Origin: a cf. Phormidesmis sp. LEGE 11477
GTDB lineage: Bacteria; Cyanobacteriota; Cyanobacteriia; Phormidesmidales; Phormidesmidaceae
Reading direction: 5' to 3'
NCBI RefSeq assembly: GCF_015207105.1
Contig: NZ_JADEXO010000038.1
Coordinates: 1-49,261 of the forward strand
DNA length: 49,261 nt
The notes beneath the pieces were generated by a model. The model was not told where the DNA came from and did not search any database. It saw only the letters and a list, made by a program, of their open reading frames with translations. Shown one piece after another: positions 1-9,122 of the stretch. Position 1 is the stretch's first letter. The number at the start of each line of letters is the position of its first letter. A program made the translations under genes and the position numbers.

Positions 1-3000
1 GTATAAAGGGGCTCCAACATGAAAGTGTGGGCCGGAAAGAATTAGCTCTCTTGTAGTCTCTGGAAATTGTGTATCACGACGAATAGTTTCATCCTTTTGT
101 GAATTTGTTTCGTGCCACATCTCTAAAGCAAGATACTGACCATTTAGAGATGCTAGTTTCCTATCTTGAATAGCAAACTTTCGTAAGACTTCTACCAGCG
201 CCTGAGAATGAAGCGTTGGTAGTCTAGCTTCATCGGGCATCGTTCCTGATTCGTCGTAGAGTTCTGCAAACAGCTTTAGCTCTGATTCTCCAACCTCTAA
301 AACTCTTTCTTTGTGTCCTTCAAAATTCCATTTGTTATTTTCGTCTTTAATGCCACCTACTTCTCCATGCCCATCATGAGAAAAGCATTCGTCCACAGTT
401 TTTGGTGTGAATAGATTAGCAACCGTCTTAAACCTTGGTGTTTGGCTTCCACCGTAAACGTTTAAGCTATATTTGACTCGATCACCAATAGGAAAAAGTA
501 TGAGCTGATTTTGAAACTGAAAGTGTTCTCTCAACCGGCTGTATAGCTCTCTTCTCAGCAGCTTTCCTTTTGGATCGTCATAAACACCCTCAGGGTGAAC
601 AAACGCAGAAATTCCTTCAGGCTTATTAAGGTTCCATGCCTGCGGCAAAAAGCATTTGAAGAGATTCGTTTGACTACCTTTTAATAACGGGTAATTTTGG
701 GTTGCATTGAGAAAATTTTGTGTGCCGTCCGCTTCCTCAAACTCTTGTAAGTAGTTTGCTTGCAAACCAGGATAAGTAGAAAATAGATCTTCTCTTTCTT
801 CTGCCAACTTACTCGCTGCCAATTTTCGCAGTTCCAGCATCGGATTATAGTCGCCCAAAATCCCGCCTTCCTGCCATTCCACTTTTACCCAAGGCGGATT
901 CCCCACCATCAGGTCAAATCCACCACGCTCATAAAAAATATCCGCAAACTCCAGCTCCCAATGGAAAAAACGCTGCTGCTCAGCAATCTCATCCACCAAT
1001 CGAATCCGAGGCGAAAACCGCTTGAGCTGCTCTAAGTTCACAAATTTATGCTTCTCTAAAATCGTCTGAATCGACGCTTTCGTCTGCGTCTCAGGGAACA
1101 GTGGTAGCTCAGCCTGCCCTGGCATCACCATCTCCGTCTCACCCAAAATCGCGCCGACTTCCTGCAAAAACTCTTCCGTACTCGGCAACAGCGCCGCCTC
1201 CGCAGTCGGCCAAAACCATAGCGCACACCAATAGTCCATTACTAGCTTCAGCCGCCTGTAGGGCGTCGCATTCACAATCCCCTGCGACAGCTTCTCCTGC
1301 TCGTGAATTTTGTCCTTTTGGTCTAGCGGCACCGCCTGCCCCGCCGCTACATCACTCTCTTGCTGTCCCCACACCACCAAATAATCCGATGTCCGCGCCC
1401 GAATCTGCGCTAGGTCGTGCGTATAGTCCAGCCACAGCGCCTGAATCCGCTGACTCAACCGCGCCGCATAGTCCGCCTGATCACTCGTCAGCTCAGTCTT
1501 CGCAAATCCCTTCTGCCATTCCTTAATCTGCTTAATAGCCTCCGGCTCCATCTTTTTAATCACCTTATCGGTGTAGTTCGCCATCCCCGGATCACCCAGC
1601 AAAAAGTGAAAAATCCCACCCTCCGGCAAATCTTCAGCCATCGGAATCCGCCTCGGCTCAATCTCATGCCAGGTCGCCTTCGATTTCTTACTGGTCTGTT
1701 TTTGGGCGGTCACCTGAGTGCGCTCATATACCTGCCGCCGCGCCCCAATCAGCGAATTCCCACAGTGAAGCTGCAACCCAAACCAAGGCACAAACACCTG
1801 CTGTGTATCTTTTCTGTCACCATAGATAGAAGTCAGCCACAGCGACACTTCCGCCAGCTCCATCGCCATCGGGTTCAGGTCAATGCCGAACACGCTGCGA
1901 TCGGCCAGCCACATCTTCACCTTTTGCTTCTCAATCGCGACTCGCTCATGCGGAATCCGTTGACCCAGCTCCTGTTGCTTCCGCTCCAAATACGCGGTTG
2001 AAAGCTGATCGATCACCTCGGTCAAAAAAGCCGCACTCCCCATCGCGGGTTCGCATACGGTCAGATTCAAAATGTCATCCGCCGACTTGTCTTCCAACAG
2101 CTCCTTCAGCGCATATTTCACCAAACACTGCGTCAAAGACTCCGGCGTATAATAGCTCGCGCTTTTCTTCCGGTCTCTTCCTTTCAGCCGAAACAGAAAG
2201 CTACCCTTCTCATGCTTGCGCGGCGTTTCTCCCGTCACCGGGTCAGTCACTAACTCTTCCGGCTTAAACTCATCTAGCCGAGACTTGGAAACGAAGTACC
2301 CTACCTCTAACTCACTGCGAACCGAAGGCTCCTTAGCAGGCTTCACCTCATACAAATCTTCCTCAGCAAAGAAAGCAGACAAAGACAACAGTCCTTCATA
2401 CACCTCACCGAGCTGATTCACCCCGAGCTGTGCATAGCTAATCCGCCCGCGCCGCTTGCCCTTCCCCGACTGAGAAAGCGACATCAGCTCCAACACCTGC
2501 CGCAACACATGATTGCTAAACTTCACCCCGTTCAACATCGGCGTCCGCCCAGGGTCAAACAGATGACTCTTCAGCGCTGGCAAATGGAACGTGTCATGCA
2601 CAACAGCAGACTGCACCGCACTTAAATCGAGCTGCTTCTCTTTCAGTACCGGGTAGCCCTGCCACAGCAAACCAAACAGCCGCTGAATGCAGATATGAAT
2701 ATATTCACCATTCTCATCCGCAGAAGTCGTCAGCTCAGTCTGTTCTAAATCCCTTAGCCCCTCTAAGCTATAGCCCTCTCGATAAATATCCGACCCCATC
2801 GGCGCATAGCCCAGCTCAGGCCGCGCCTCAATATAAAAGATAAACAGCAGCCGATACACATACCGTAAACACTCCGCCTTCAGCTGATCAGGGTTAATCT
2901 CTGACTCACCCCGCGCCTGCTGCACCGAGCTAGAATAAACCCGCTTGCGCTGCACCTCACGCCGATACCGCATCGCCTCATTGCCCAACAGCTCAATCGC

Positions 3001-3852
3001 CTGCCGCAGCGCAAACTTCAAATCTTCCGAAACGCTATAGGCATGGCGATGGCTATTCTCATCTAGCTCATCAAGCAGCGCACTCCCTTCCTTCGGGCAA
3101 ATATGCTCACAGTGCAGCAGCGTATCCGCCGCCAGCATCGCACTCCGGTCGTTCTCCTGCAACAGCTTTTCCAGGTCAAACCTTAGCAGCCGCGAAGCAC
3201 TCCACTTATGCCGCTCAATCAACACAATCTGATCGATACTGAGCAAAATCACCCAGCGCGGCGGCAGCTCCTGGGCAAACACCGCATCCGTCAGCAAATC
3301 TTCCAGCGTCTCATCTGCCGTCACCTGCGACTCATCATAGGCAACCGACAACCCCGCGTACTGCAAGGGGCTCAAGCCCAAAGACAGCACATCGCTCGGC
3401 TCCCCGCCTTCGTTGAAGCCCTCCATCACCCAAAGCCCGTCTCTACTGGCTTTTGTATGGGCCACCTCCGCCAGCACGGGCAGCGCATAGCCCGACTCTA
3501 GAGACTTCACCTCAGGCCGCCACGCATAGCCCAAAATCTTCAGCAGCCGCTGAAAAAAGTCCCGCTGCAAGTCCAGCTTCTCCGACGCATCCAGCCGCCC
3601 CAACAGCGTATCCTTCAGCCGAAAATAATCCTGCCGCAAGCTACGCAAAGACTCCGCTGATTCTCGCTCATCAGCATCCTCAATTTCTGATAGAGAATCT
3701 GACTGTTCAAGTGCTTCTGCCCGTGCCGCCCTTTTTTCTTTTCTCTGATTTTCTGTCTGCTTGGCAAACGTCTCCAGGTCTCCCGCCAAAATTGCACTGA
3801 GATAGTGAGCTGAGTAAAATTCGTTTTCGTTCGCAATGCCTTGTAATACCAT
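1..3852 (-). CDS. Large Eco57I-type N6-adenine DNA methyltransferase, partial (candidate DrmMI)
   Basis: The frame is open from the ATG at 3852 to the window edge, 1284 codons without a stop, so the 3' end is outside. The SAM-binding motif EPAMG is at about residues 601-605, followed by FGIDLNP (motif II-like, about 650). The catalytic NPPW is at 985-988, after an insertion of some 380 residues. A target-recognition-like C-terminal part follows, ending near the edge with SGPHFHVGAPLY. These motifs mark a gamma-type N6-adenine methyltransferase. The size and long N-terminal region fit the large methylases of phage-defence systems (DrmMI of DISARM, PglX of BREX) or type IIG enzymes. It starts 4 bp after the helicase stop, with a purine-rich GGGGAAG in the helicase tail as probable RBS, so the two are surely cotranscribed. 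No PD-(D/E)XK nuclease motif was recognised. Assignment to DISARM is inference; the methyltransferase call is firm. Confidence 0.9.
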   Translation of the reverse strand, partial: MVLQGIANENEFYSAHYLSAILAGDLETFAKQTENQRKEKRAARAEALEQSDSLSEIEDADERESAESLRSLRQDYFRLKDTLLGRLDASEKLDLQRDFFQRLLKILGYAWRPEVKSLESGYALPVLAEVAHTKASRDGLWVMEGFNEGGEPSDVLSLGLSPLQYAGLSVAYDESQVTADETLEDLLTDAVFAQELPPRWVILLSIDQIVLIERHKWSASRLLRFDLEKLLQENDRSAMLAADTLLHCEHICPKEGSALLDELDENSHRHAYSVSEDLKFALRQAIELLGNEAMRYRREVQRKRVYSSSVQQARGESEINPDQLKAECLRYVYRLLFIFYIEARPELGYAPMGSDIYREGYSLEGLRDLEQTELTTSADENGEYIHICIQRLFGLLWQGYPVLKEKQLDLSAVQSAVVHDTFHLPALKSHLFDPGRTPMLNGVKFSNHVLRQVLELMSLSQSGKGKRRGRISYAQLGVNQLGEVYEGLLSLSAFFAEEDLYEVKPAKEPSVRSELEVGYFVSKSRLDEFKPEELVTDPVTGETPRKHEKGSFLFRLKGRDRKKSASYYTPESLTQCLVKYALKELLEDKSADDILNLTVCEPAMGSAAFLTEVIDQLSTAYLERKQQELGQRIPHERVAIEKQKVKMWLADRSVFGIDLNPMAMELAEVSLWLTSIYGDRKDTQQVFVPWFGLQLHCGNSLIGARRQVYERTQVTAQKQTSKKSKATWHEIEPRRIPMAEDLPEGGIFHFLLGDPGMANYTDKVIKKMEPEAIKQIKEWQKGFAKTELTSDQADYAARLSQRIQALWLDYTHDLAQIRARTSDYLVVWGQQESDVAAGQAVPLDQKDKIHEQEKLSQGIVNATPYRRLKLVMDYWCALWFWPTAEAALLPSTEEFLQEVGAILGETEMVMPGQAELPLFPETQTKASIQTILEKHKFVNLEQLKRFSPRIRLVDEIAEQQRFFHWELEFADIFYERGGFDLMVGNPPWVKVEWQEGGILGDYNPMLELRKLAASKLAEEREDLFSTYPGLQANYLQEFEEADGTQNFLNATQNYPLLKGSQTNLFKCFLPQAWNLNKPEGISAFVHPEGVYDDPKGKLLRRELYSRLREHFQFQNQLILFPIGDRVKYSLNVYGGSQTPRFKTVANLFTPKTVDECFSHDGHGEVGGIKDENNKWNFEGHKERVLEVGESELKLFAELYDESGTMPDEARLPTLHSQALVEVLRKFAIQDRKLASLNGQYLALEMWHETNSQKDETIRRDTQFPETTRELILSGPHFHVGAPLY

Positions 3853-3856
3853 CTGC

Positions 3857-6769
3857 CTACTTCCCCTCCGTCGATTTCTCAGAATTGTTTACAAGCACCG
3901 CCACCAATCGAACGTAAGGCTGAGCCTCCGTCGTCATTGACAGATCCACCCAGTCCTGGTGGTCTTTAAAGATGCGGTCAATGTGCGATCGCTCTCTTTC
4001 CTTGTCCTGTTCCTTAATCGCGTCCCGACGCTTATCCGCCTCGAACCGTAGATCTAGCTTTTGCAGGTGGCGATCGCGCAAAGTCTCCAGCCGCGATCGC
4101 TGCTCAGCCAATCTCTCCTTCAGCACCGCCTCACAGTCCCGATGATCCTTCCGCAGATACCGCTGCGCCTCATTTACAGCCTGTAATCTCAGCGGCAACA
4201 AATCATCGGTCGAAAGTTCTCCTGGATTAGGTAACGCCTTTGTCCCCAAGTCCGTTCGCTCCACCGTGCGCTCAAACGGCTCTATCCACTGAAACTTACC
4301 CGCCTGAAATATCGCCGACAGCCAGCGAGACATCACCGGTACCCCGCGCCGATTAGGAAAGCTACCAAACAGCACAAAAGTCGCTTCTTGAGGTGTTAAC
4401 CCGTCCCCTAGCTGAATCACAGGCGCTTCATGCCGCCCAAAGCGAAACAGATTTCGGTCGTTCAGCCACTCCACCACCGGATGCAAATCCCACAGGTATT
4501 GCTTTGCAGGCCAGGTATCTTCCTCTCGCCTAGCAGCCTCCATAGATTGCATGATGGCCGTGGGGCGCTCGCTCAAATGCAAAATCCCGGTCTTTGGTCG
4601 AATCTGCTTCGGCAATCTTTTATAGCGCCGCTCTAGCTCAGGCGGAAGCTGCAATTCAATGAATCGCTCAGCCTGGTTAATAGATAGATTCTCGGGTGGT
4701 GAGTCTAGGCTTTGCAGGGATGCGATCGCAAACTCAAACGTAGAAGGAAAAAGGCTCAACAGTGAGCCCTGCTCTACCGGAGCCTGAACAACGTGCTTGC
4801 TTTCCGTCTCTTCTTCAGTCGCATCAAAATTCTCAAACCAGTCAAAAATGCTACCCTCCCCGCCGCTTGCAGCATTGTCCTCAAGCTGGCGAGAGAATTC
4901 ATCAGCAGAGAGTCCAGACTCAATCGCCTTCGACGTTACAATCTCTTCGGCATCAGCACTAAAAACGCCCATAAACACGGACGGGTCGCCGATATTTTTA
5001 ACCGCTTGATCGTCCTTTTCTAGCAGAACCCTAATAATCCGCTCTACCTCATCCATTCGAGACTGCTTAGAGCGCGTCAGCAGGTAGCGAATTTGCGGCT
5101 GCTGGGTTTGCCCATAGCGATCTATCCTGCCGTTTCGCTGTTGCAAGGTCATGAGTGACCAGGGCGCTTCAAAATGAATCAGGCGATGGCTGAGATAGTG
5201 GAGGTTCAAACCCTCAGAGGCGACTTCAGTCGCGAGCAGTATGCGGATGGGTGAACTTTCTTGACCAAAGGCTTCCACCATTTGGGTTTGATCTACATCG
5301 GCCATGCCGCCGTCTAAGGTTGCGATCGCGCCTTTCTTCAGCCCCTTTAAATCCTTCGCCAACTGTTCTTTTAGGAACCTCAGCGTATCCAACCGTCCCG
5401 TAAAAATGACCAGCCGATCCTTGGCATCTTTCCCCGTCCAGCCAAAGTCTTGCCGAATCACATCCAGCAACTTTTGATACTTAGAAAAGTCAGAGACTTC
5501 AACCTGATCTAAAGCCGTCTGTAATTCAAAGAGTTGTTCAATATCTTTTTCTATGCTGCTCCTTTTCTTGGCTTGGCCACTCTCATCCGTCTTAGCCTCT
5601 AGGCGCTTAATCCGATTCTTTACCGTCGCCAAGCAAGCAGCAGGACTAGACAGCATTGCCTTCAGCAGCGTCGTCTTGAATAGATGTCCCGCCTGACGGT
5701 GGCTGTCGATGCTGAAAAACTTAAGGTCGCTAAGACAGTCAAAAACCCGTTCTTCCGCCTGTGATGCCTGAGCTTCTACCGCTTCTACCTGCCTTTCCGG
5801 TACATGCTGCTTCAGATCTTGCAGCACATCCTTCTTAAAGCGGCGAATATAAAGATCGCGAATGTCTTCTTTGGTGTAGTCGGTTTCATCTGCGATCGCC
5901 GTTGGATCGAGCATATTCATCAAGCTAGCAAAGCTAGCGGGCCTACCATCGTGAGGCGTCGCCGACAGCAAAATCAGCGTATCCGAGCAGGTCGAGAGCC
6001 TTTTGGCCAAACGCGCCCGCTGCGAAGCCCCATGACCGCGCCGCGCCACATTATGAGCCTCATCGATAATGATGATGTCCCAATGCGCCTCTTCCAGATA
6101 GCTGCGATATTCTCTATCCTGTTTCAGCGTGTCTACAGAGATAATCGCGCGATCATAGTAATGAAAAGGATTGTGATTTTCCGGAATCCGCGTCCGAATC
6201 CGCTGAATAGTCGTTGAGTCAAGCGGCACTAGTGGAATGGTAAATCTCGCCCAAAATTCCTTTTGAAACTGAGTCAGCATCGCCTTGGTTGTCACCACCA
6301 AGATGCGCCGCCCCTGCCCGCGCCTAATTAGCTCAGCAGCTAAAATGCCGCACTCCAGCGTCTTACCCAGGCCCACTGCATCAGCAATCAGTATGCGCTG
6401 CCTCGGCTTTTGCAGCGCCTCATAGGCAGGTCTGAGTTGATAAGGCAGCAAATCCATCGCCGCCTGATGCCCGATGTAAATTTGTCCGTCATCAGGGGCC
6501 GTTTGTCTCAGCTGTGCCTCTAAAAACAACAGGCTGTGCCGGTAGCCAGCCGAGCCATCTGCAACCAGCGCTGTTTCTTCTGGCAGTAATATCTTTAAAT
6601 TGTCCTGTTCTAATTCCTGAAGAAATCGGGCCGATTTACCGCGAATAAATTCAGACACACCAATCGCTTCGATGACGCGATCGCCCGCAGAAGAGAGAGA
6701 TGAGGACTTAACTAACCATTCAGCATCGCGGCAGACGATTCGAGCACCGGGCGCAGTCACATCAGGCAT
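3857..6769 (-). CDS. SNF2/RapA-like superfamily 2 helicase (candidate DrmD)
   Basis: A 970-residue SF2 DEAD/H helicase. Visible motifs are Walker A AVGLGKT (131-137), DEAH box IIDEAH (234-239), motif III LLSATPHDG (267-275), motif V TEVASEGLNL (514-523) and motif VI QQRNGRIDRYGQ (543-554). The last two are typical of the SNF2/RapA group. A region of about 120 residues precedes the ATPase core. The C-terminal 350 residues are charged and helical (for example 885-950) and were not recognised. These proteins translocate on duplex DNA. Beside a large adenine methylase they are typical of defence operons, DrmD of class 1 DISARM being the closest named match in size and position. The gene probably opens the operon: 361 bp without a gene lies upstream. 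The start ATG at 6769 is the first good in-frame start. RapA of RNA-polymerase recycling is the alternative, but the methylase neighbour argues against it. Confidence 0.88.
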   Translation of the reverse strand: MPDVTAPGARIVCRDAEWLVKSSSLSSAGDRVIEAIGVSEFIRGKSARFLQELEQDNLKILLPEETALVADGSAGYRHSLLFLEAQLRQTAPDDGQIYIGHQAAMDLLPYQLRPAYEALQKPRQRILIADAVGLGKTLECGILAAELIRRGQGRRILVVTTKAMLTQFQKEFWARFTIPLVPLDSTTIQRIRTRIPENHNPFHYYDRAIISVDTLKQDREYRSYLEEAHWDIIIIDEAHNVARRGHGASQRARLAKRLSTCSDTLILLSATPHDGRPASFASLMNMLDPTAIADETDYTKEDIRDLYIRRFKKDVLQDLKQHVPERQVEAVEAQASQAEERVFDCLSDLKFFSIDSHRQAGHLFKTTLLKAMLSSPAACLATVKNRIKRLEAKTDESGQAKKRSSIEKDIEQLFELQTALDQVEVSDFSKYQKLLDVIRQDFGWTGKDAKDRLVIFTGRLDTLRFLKEQLAKDLKGLKKGAIATLDGGMADVDQTQMVEAFGQESSPIRILLATEVASEGLNLHYLSHRLIHFEAPWSLMTLQQRNGRIDRYGQTQQPQIRYLLTRSKQSRMDEVERIIRVLLEKDDQAVKNIGDPSVFMGVFSADAEEIVTSKAIESGLSADEFSRQLEDNAASGGEGSIFDWFENFDATEEETESKHVVQAPVEQGSLLSLFPSTFEFAIASLQSLDSPPENLSINQAERFIELQLPPELERRYKRLPKQIRPKTGILHLSERPTAIMQSMEAARREEDTWPAKQYLWDLHPVVEWLNDRNLFRFGRHEAPVIQLGDGLTPQEATFVLFGSFPNRRGVPVMSRWLSAIFQAGKFQWIEPFERTVERTDLGTKALPNPGELSTDDLLPLRLQAVNEAQRYLRKDHRDCEAVLKERLAEQRSRLETLRDRHLQKLDLRFEADKRRDAIKEQDKERERSHIDRIFKDHQDWVDLSMTTEAQPYVRLVAVLVNNSEKSTEGK

Positions 6770-7130
6770 ATTGTTGAAATGAACCTTGTCTGTACGAATT
6801 ACAGGCAGAGTTCCCGGCCTTTAAAACAAGTTTCAACGACTTTGGTTGATGCGTTCCGCAAAGCCCTGTGCAGCTTAGTCTTTGAGCGATTGAGGTGTAG
6901 AAATAAACAATGTCCGTCACCAGTATTAACCACTATACCGAGTGTATAAAATCTCTTCTTGTTTCGTCTAAAAAGCAATAGAACATACTGGAAGAAATTT
7001 TTTGTGACCAGCCCAAATTCTTGCTCTATTCCAGTGCGCTCTGTTTAAGAACGGACTCTATGACATTTTCTATGACATCAGAGTTGACTATCTCTTTAGA
7101 GATTTTGTGGTGCTCAATAAGATACAAAGG
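6770..7130. other. Gene-free spacer upstream of helicase-methylase operon
   Basis: No ORF with coding character was seen here. It should hold the promoter of the helicase gene (minus strand) and the end of the TOPRIM gene transcript. It contains a short direct repeat, TCTATGACATT and TCTATGACATC, about 7055-7082. No convincing -35/-10 pair or terminator was found. Confidence 0.5.
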
Positions 7131-8744
7131 TTAGTCGCATTCGCAGTGAGTAGAGGCCGATCTTTGCCGCTTGTTTAAATCTTGTGCCATAGCTACTCTA
7201 GCTTCGTTAGATAGTTTCTTTCCTTTCACAGAAGAAATAGATACGTCGCTAATTCTGTCGAGATACTTTTGAGAATGACCCAGCATAAAAGCAGCTTTAT
7301 GCCATTTCCATAAAGCGGCAGTCTCTGGACTTCTAGAAACAGATTGTTCGCTGCCCATGAGCTGCTCATTCCAGTCTTTACCTATATCAGGCCACAACCT
7401 CTCTGTTCCCGGTAACTTTTGAGCCACTCGCCACGCCATCAGTTCACCAGCCTTATCGGCATCAAATGCGATCGTAACCCTCCTTCCTCGTCGCAGCACA
7501 TCCTTCAAAGCATCCACGGGTACCGCTCCAGAACCATCCACCGACAGGTAAAGCGTCACGCCAGCCTCGCGCTGCTTATCCAGTACCGCCAGTGACATCG
7601 TATCAATCGGTGATTCAGTAAGCAGAATCCGCGCAATTTGGCCATTCCCAGTTCCCAGCCAAAACCATCCTTTATCCCTTACCGTCCCCGAAGCCATCCC
7701 GCGAAACGCATTCTGTTCACCCCACGTCCCTCGCAAGCTTGCTCCAGCAACATCCCCTCGTCGCCACTGCCCCTCGGCCATTCCATGCCGGACAAACACC
7801 GCATTCTGAAAATCATCTGCGTAGATCAATCCTTTGTCGTGTAGCCTTTCCACCAGGACCAGCGGCAGCTTTCGTGCTTCTACCAAGTATTGCTGCACTG
7901 CCCCCCAGCGCTGCTCATTCACGGCTGGCATCGTCAAAGGTCGAGGTTCTTCGGAAGCTGCTTTCTGCGGTGCAATCGAAACAGCTCTTGAGAAATCACG
8001 TCCTGAAAGCCACTCTACTGCTTCCTTAAACTCGCACTCTCTAACATGCATCACCAAATCAATGGCACCGCCGCCACCCTTGTCCGCCAGCCAGTCCATG
8101 AAGAGGCGATCGCTAATGCTGATAATGTGATCGCCATCGCGCCACTTGTGTTTGTCAAGGCGATCGCGCTCCAATCCCAACTCAACTGCCACCGCTTCCA
8201 AATCAGCCTCGCGCACCTCATCTGCAACTTCCTTCAGCGGAGGCTCTGTGATTGGGGCCGCGACCACTCGCTGGACCTGTTGCTGAGGCTCAGCTACTTC
8301 CAACGTTTCTGCACGAAACTGCTCCTGTGCAGCTTCTACAAATCCTTGAGAAACAATGTTTGTCGCAAAAAGCTTGGCAAAGGCTGGGTCATATCCTCGT
8401 AGCTCTCCCCCCTGTAATGCATTGGGCACAGCTACTTCCTTAAACTTAAGTCGGTCGTTTTCTTGAAAGATGAACACCATTTCCGTATCGATGTAGGTGT
8501 CGCCGTTTTGGCTTAGGTAGTGAGTAAAACAGAGATCATTGCCTAGCCGTTCTACCACCAGTGGAATGTAAGGCTCATTGTGAATCTTGAAATGAAAGTC
8601 CGAGTCTTTTAGAATTGTTTCCCAGAGCCCTGCCTCCTGCAAAAATTTGATTATTTGGCCTTCGAGGCTGTTTTTCTTCTGATTGGGCGCTCGGGCGAGC
8701 TGAAATAGGTGGACGAGTATTTCTGGGAGGCGATAAGTAGTCAT
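7131..8744 (-). CDS. DUF3991/TOPRIM-domain protein of mobile-element type
   Basis: A 537-residue protein. Residues 1-140 form an N-terminal region of unknown role. Residues 182-250 resemble the primase-type zinc ribbon in layout (KHKWRDGDHIISISD, then GGGGAIDLVMHV) but lack the zinc-binding cysteines. A DUF3991-like part follows (about 280-350; LIYADDFQNAVFV). The TOPRIM fold has its conserved Glu in TESPIDTMS (E377), then SVDGSG (D403) and the DxD-like FDAD (428-430). TOPRIM proteins with DUF3991 are common on cyanobacterial plasmids and integrative elements and are thought to act in DNA replication or transfer; the exact role is unknown. The position between an integrase and a defence-type operon supports a mobile-element origin. 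Its ATG overlaps the stop codon of the IS630 remnant (ATGA), so translation of the two could be coupled. Confidence 0.78.
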   Translation of the reverse strand: MTTYRLPEILVHLFQLARAPNQKKNSLEGQIIKFLQEAGLWETILKDSDFHFKIHNEPYIPLVVERLGNDLCFTHYLSQNGDTYIDTEMVFIFQENDRLKFKEVAVPNALQGGELRGYDPAFAKLFATNIVSQGFVEAAQEQFRAETLEVAEPQQQVQRVVAAPITEPPLKEVADEVREADLEAVAVELGLERDRLDKHKWRDGDHIISISDRLFMDWLADKGGGGAIDLVMHVRECEFKEAVEWLSGRDFSRAVSIAPQKAASEEPRPLTMPAVNEQRWGAVQQYLVEARKLPLVLVERLHDKGLIYADDFQNAVFVRHGMAEGQWRRGDVAGASLRGTWGEQNAFRGMASGTVRDKGWFWLGTGNGQIARILLTESPIDTMSLAVLDKQREAGVTLYLSVDGSGAVPVDALKDVLRRGRRVTIAFDADKAGELMAWRVAQKLPGTERLWPDIGKDWNEQLMGSEQSVSRSPETAALWKWHKAAFMLGHSQKYLDRISDVSISSVKGKKLSNEARVAMAQDLNKRQRSASTHCECD

Positions 8745-8923
8745 GCAAAGTTAATTACAAACTTACCGCCAAACCCTACAAGCATCTCTTCGACATGATT
8801 TCTGAGAGCATTCCAACTCTCGTAAGCCTCAATCTCTATCCACTCGTATTTCATGAACCGCCAGAGAATTTCGATCAGATTCAACTCCGGTGAGTAAGTT
8901 GGTAACTCAAACAGATAGAGTCC
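8741..8923 (-). pseudogene. C-terminal remnant of an IS630-family transposase
   Basis: Sixty codons encode the typical end of an IS630/DDE_3 transposase: LFELPTYSPELNLIEILW, then FMKYEW, with the third catalytic acid in NLIE. It finishes INFA and a TGA at 8741-8743. An in-frame stop lies just upstream, and no N-terminal DDE part or terminal inverted repeat was recognised in 8924-9122, so this is a dead fragment. It abuts the TOPRIM gene with a 4-bp ATGA overlap. Confidence 0.8.
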
Positions 8924-9122
8924 TCAGCTCATTCCATCGGCACAGTACACTATTGTCTTTGATTCCCTGAGTCAACCTGACCAAGAGAAGCACTCTCAGG
9001 ATGATGAAGCGAGCACACAGTCACCGAATCTAACTGCTTCAGGAGTTTGCCGATTGTGCTGAATGCTCTTATGTTCAGTTTTCCTTGGCACGACCGTAGT
9101 ATTTGTACGGCTAGTAGGCTAT

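Noticed and set aside
1101-2416. Plus-strand frames across the methylase gene
   Set aside because: Pro/Ser- or Arg/Leu-rich shadows of the minus-strand methylase, which has clear catalytic motifs.
8924-9122. More of the IS630 element upstream of the remnant
   Set aside because: No DDE motifs, terminal repeats or target duplication could be recognised.
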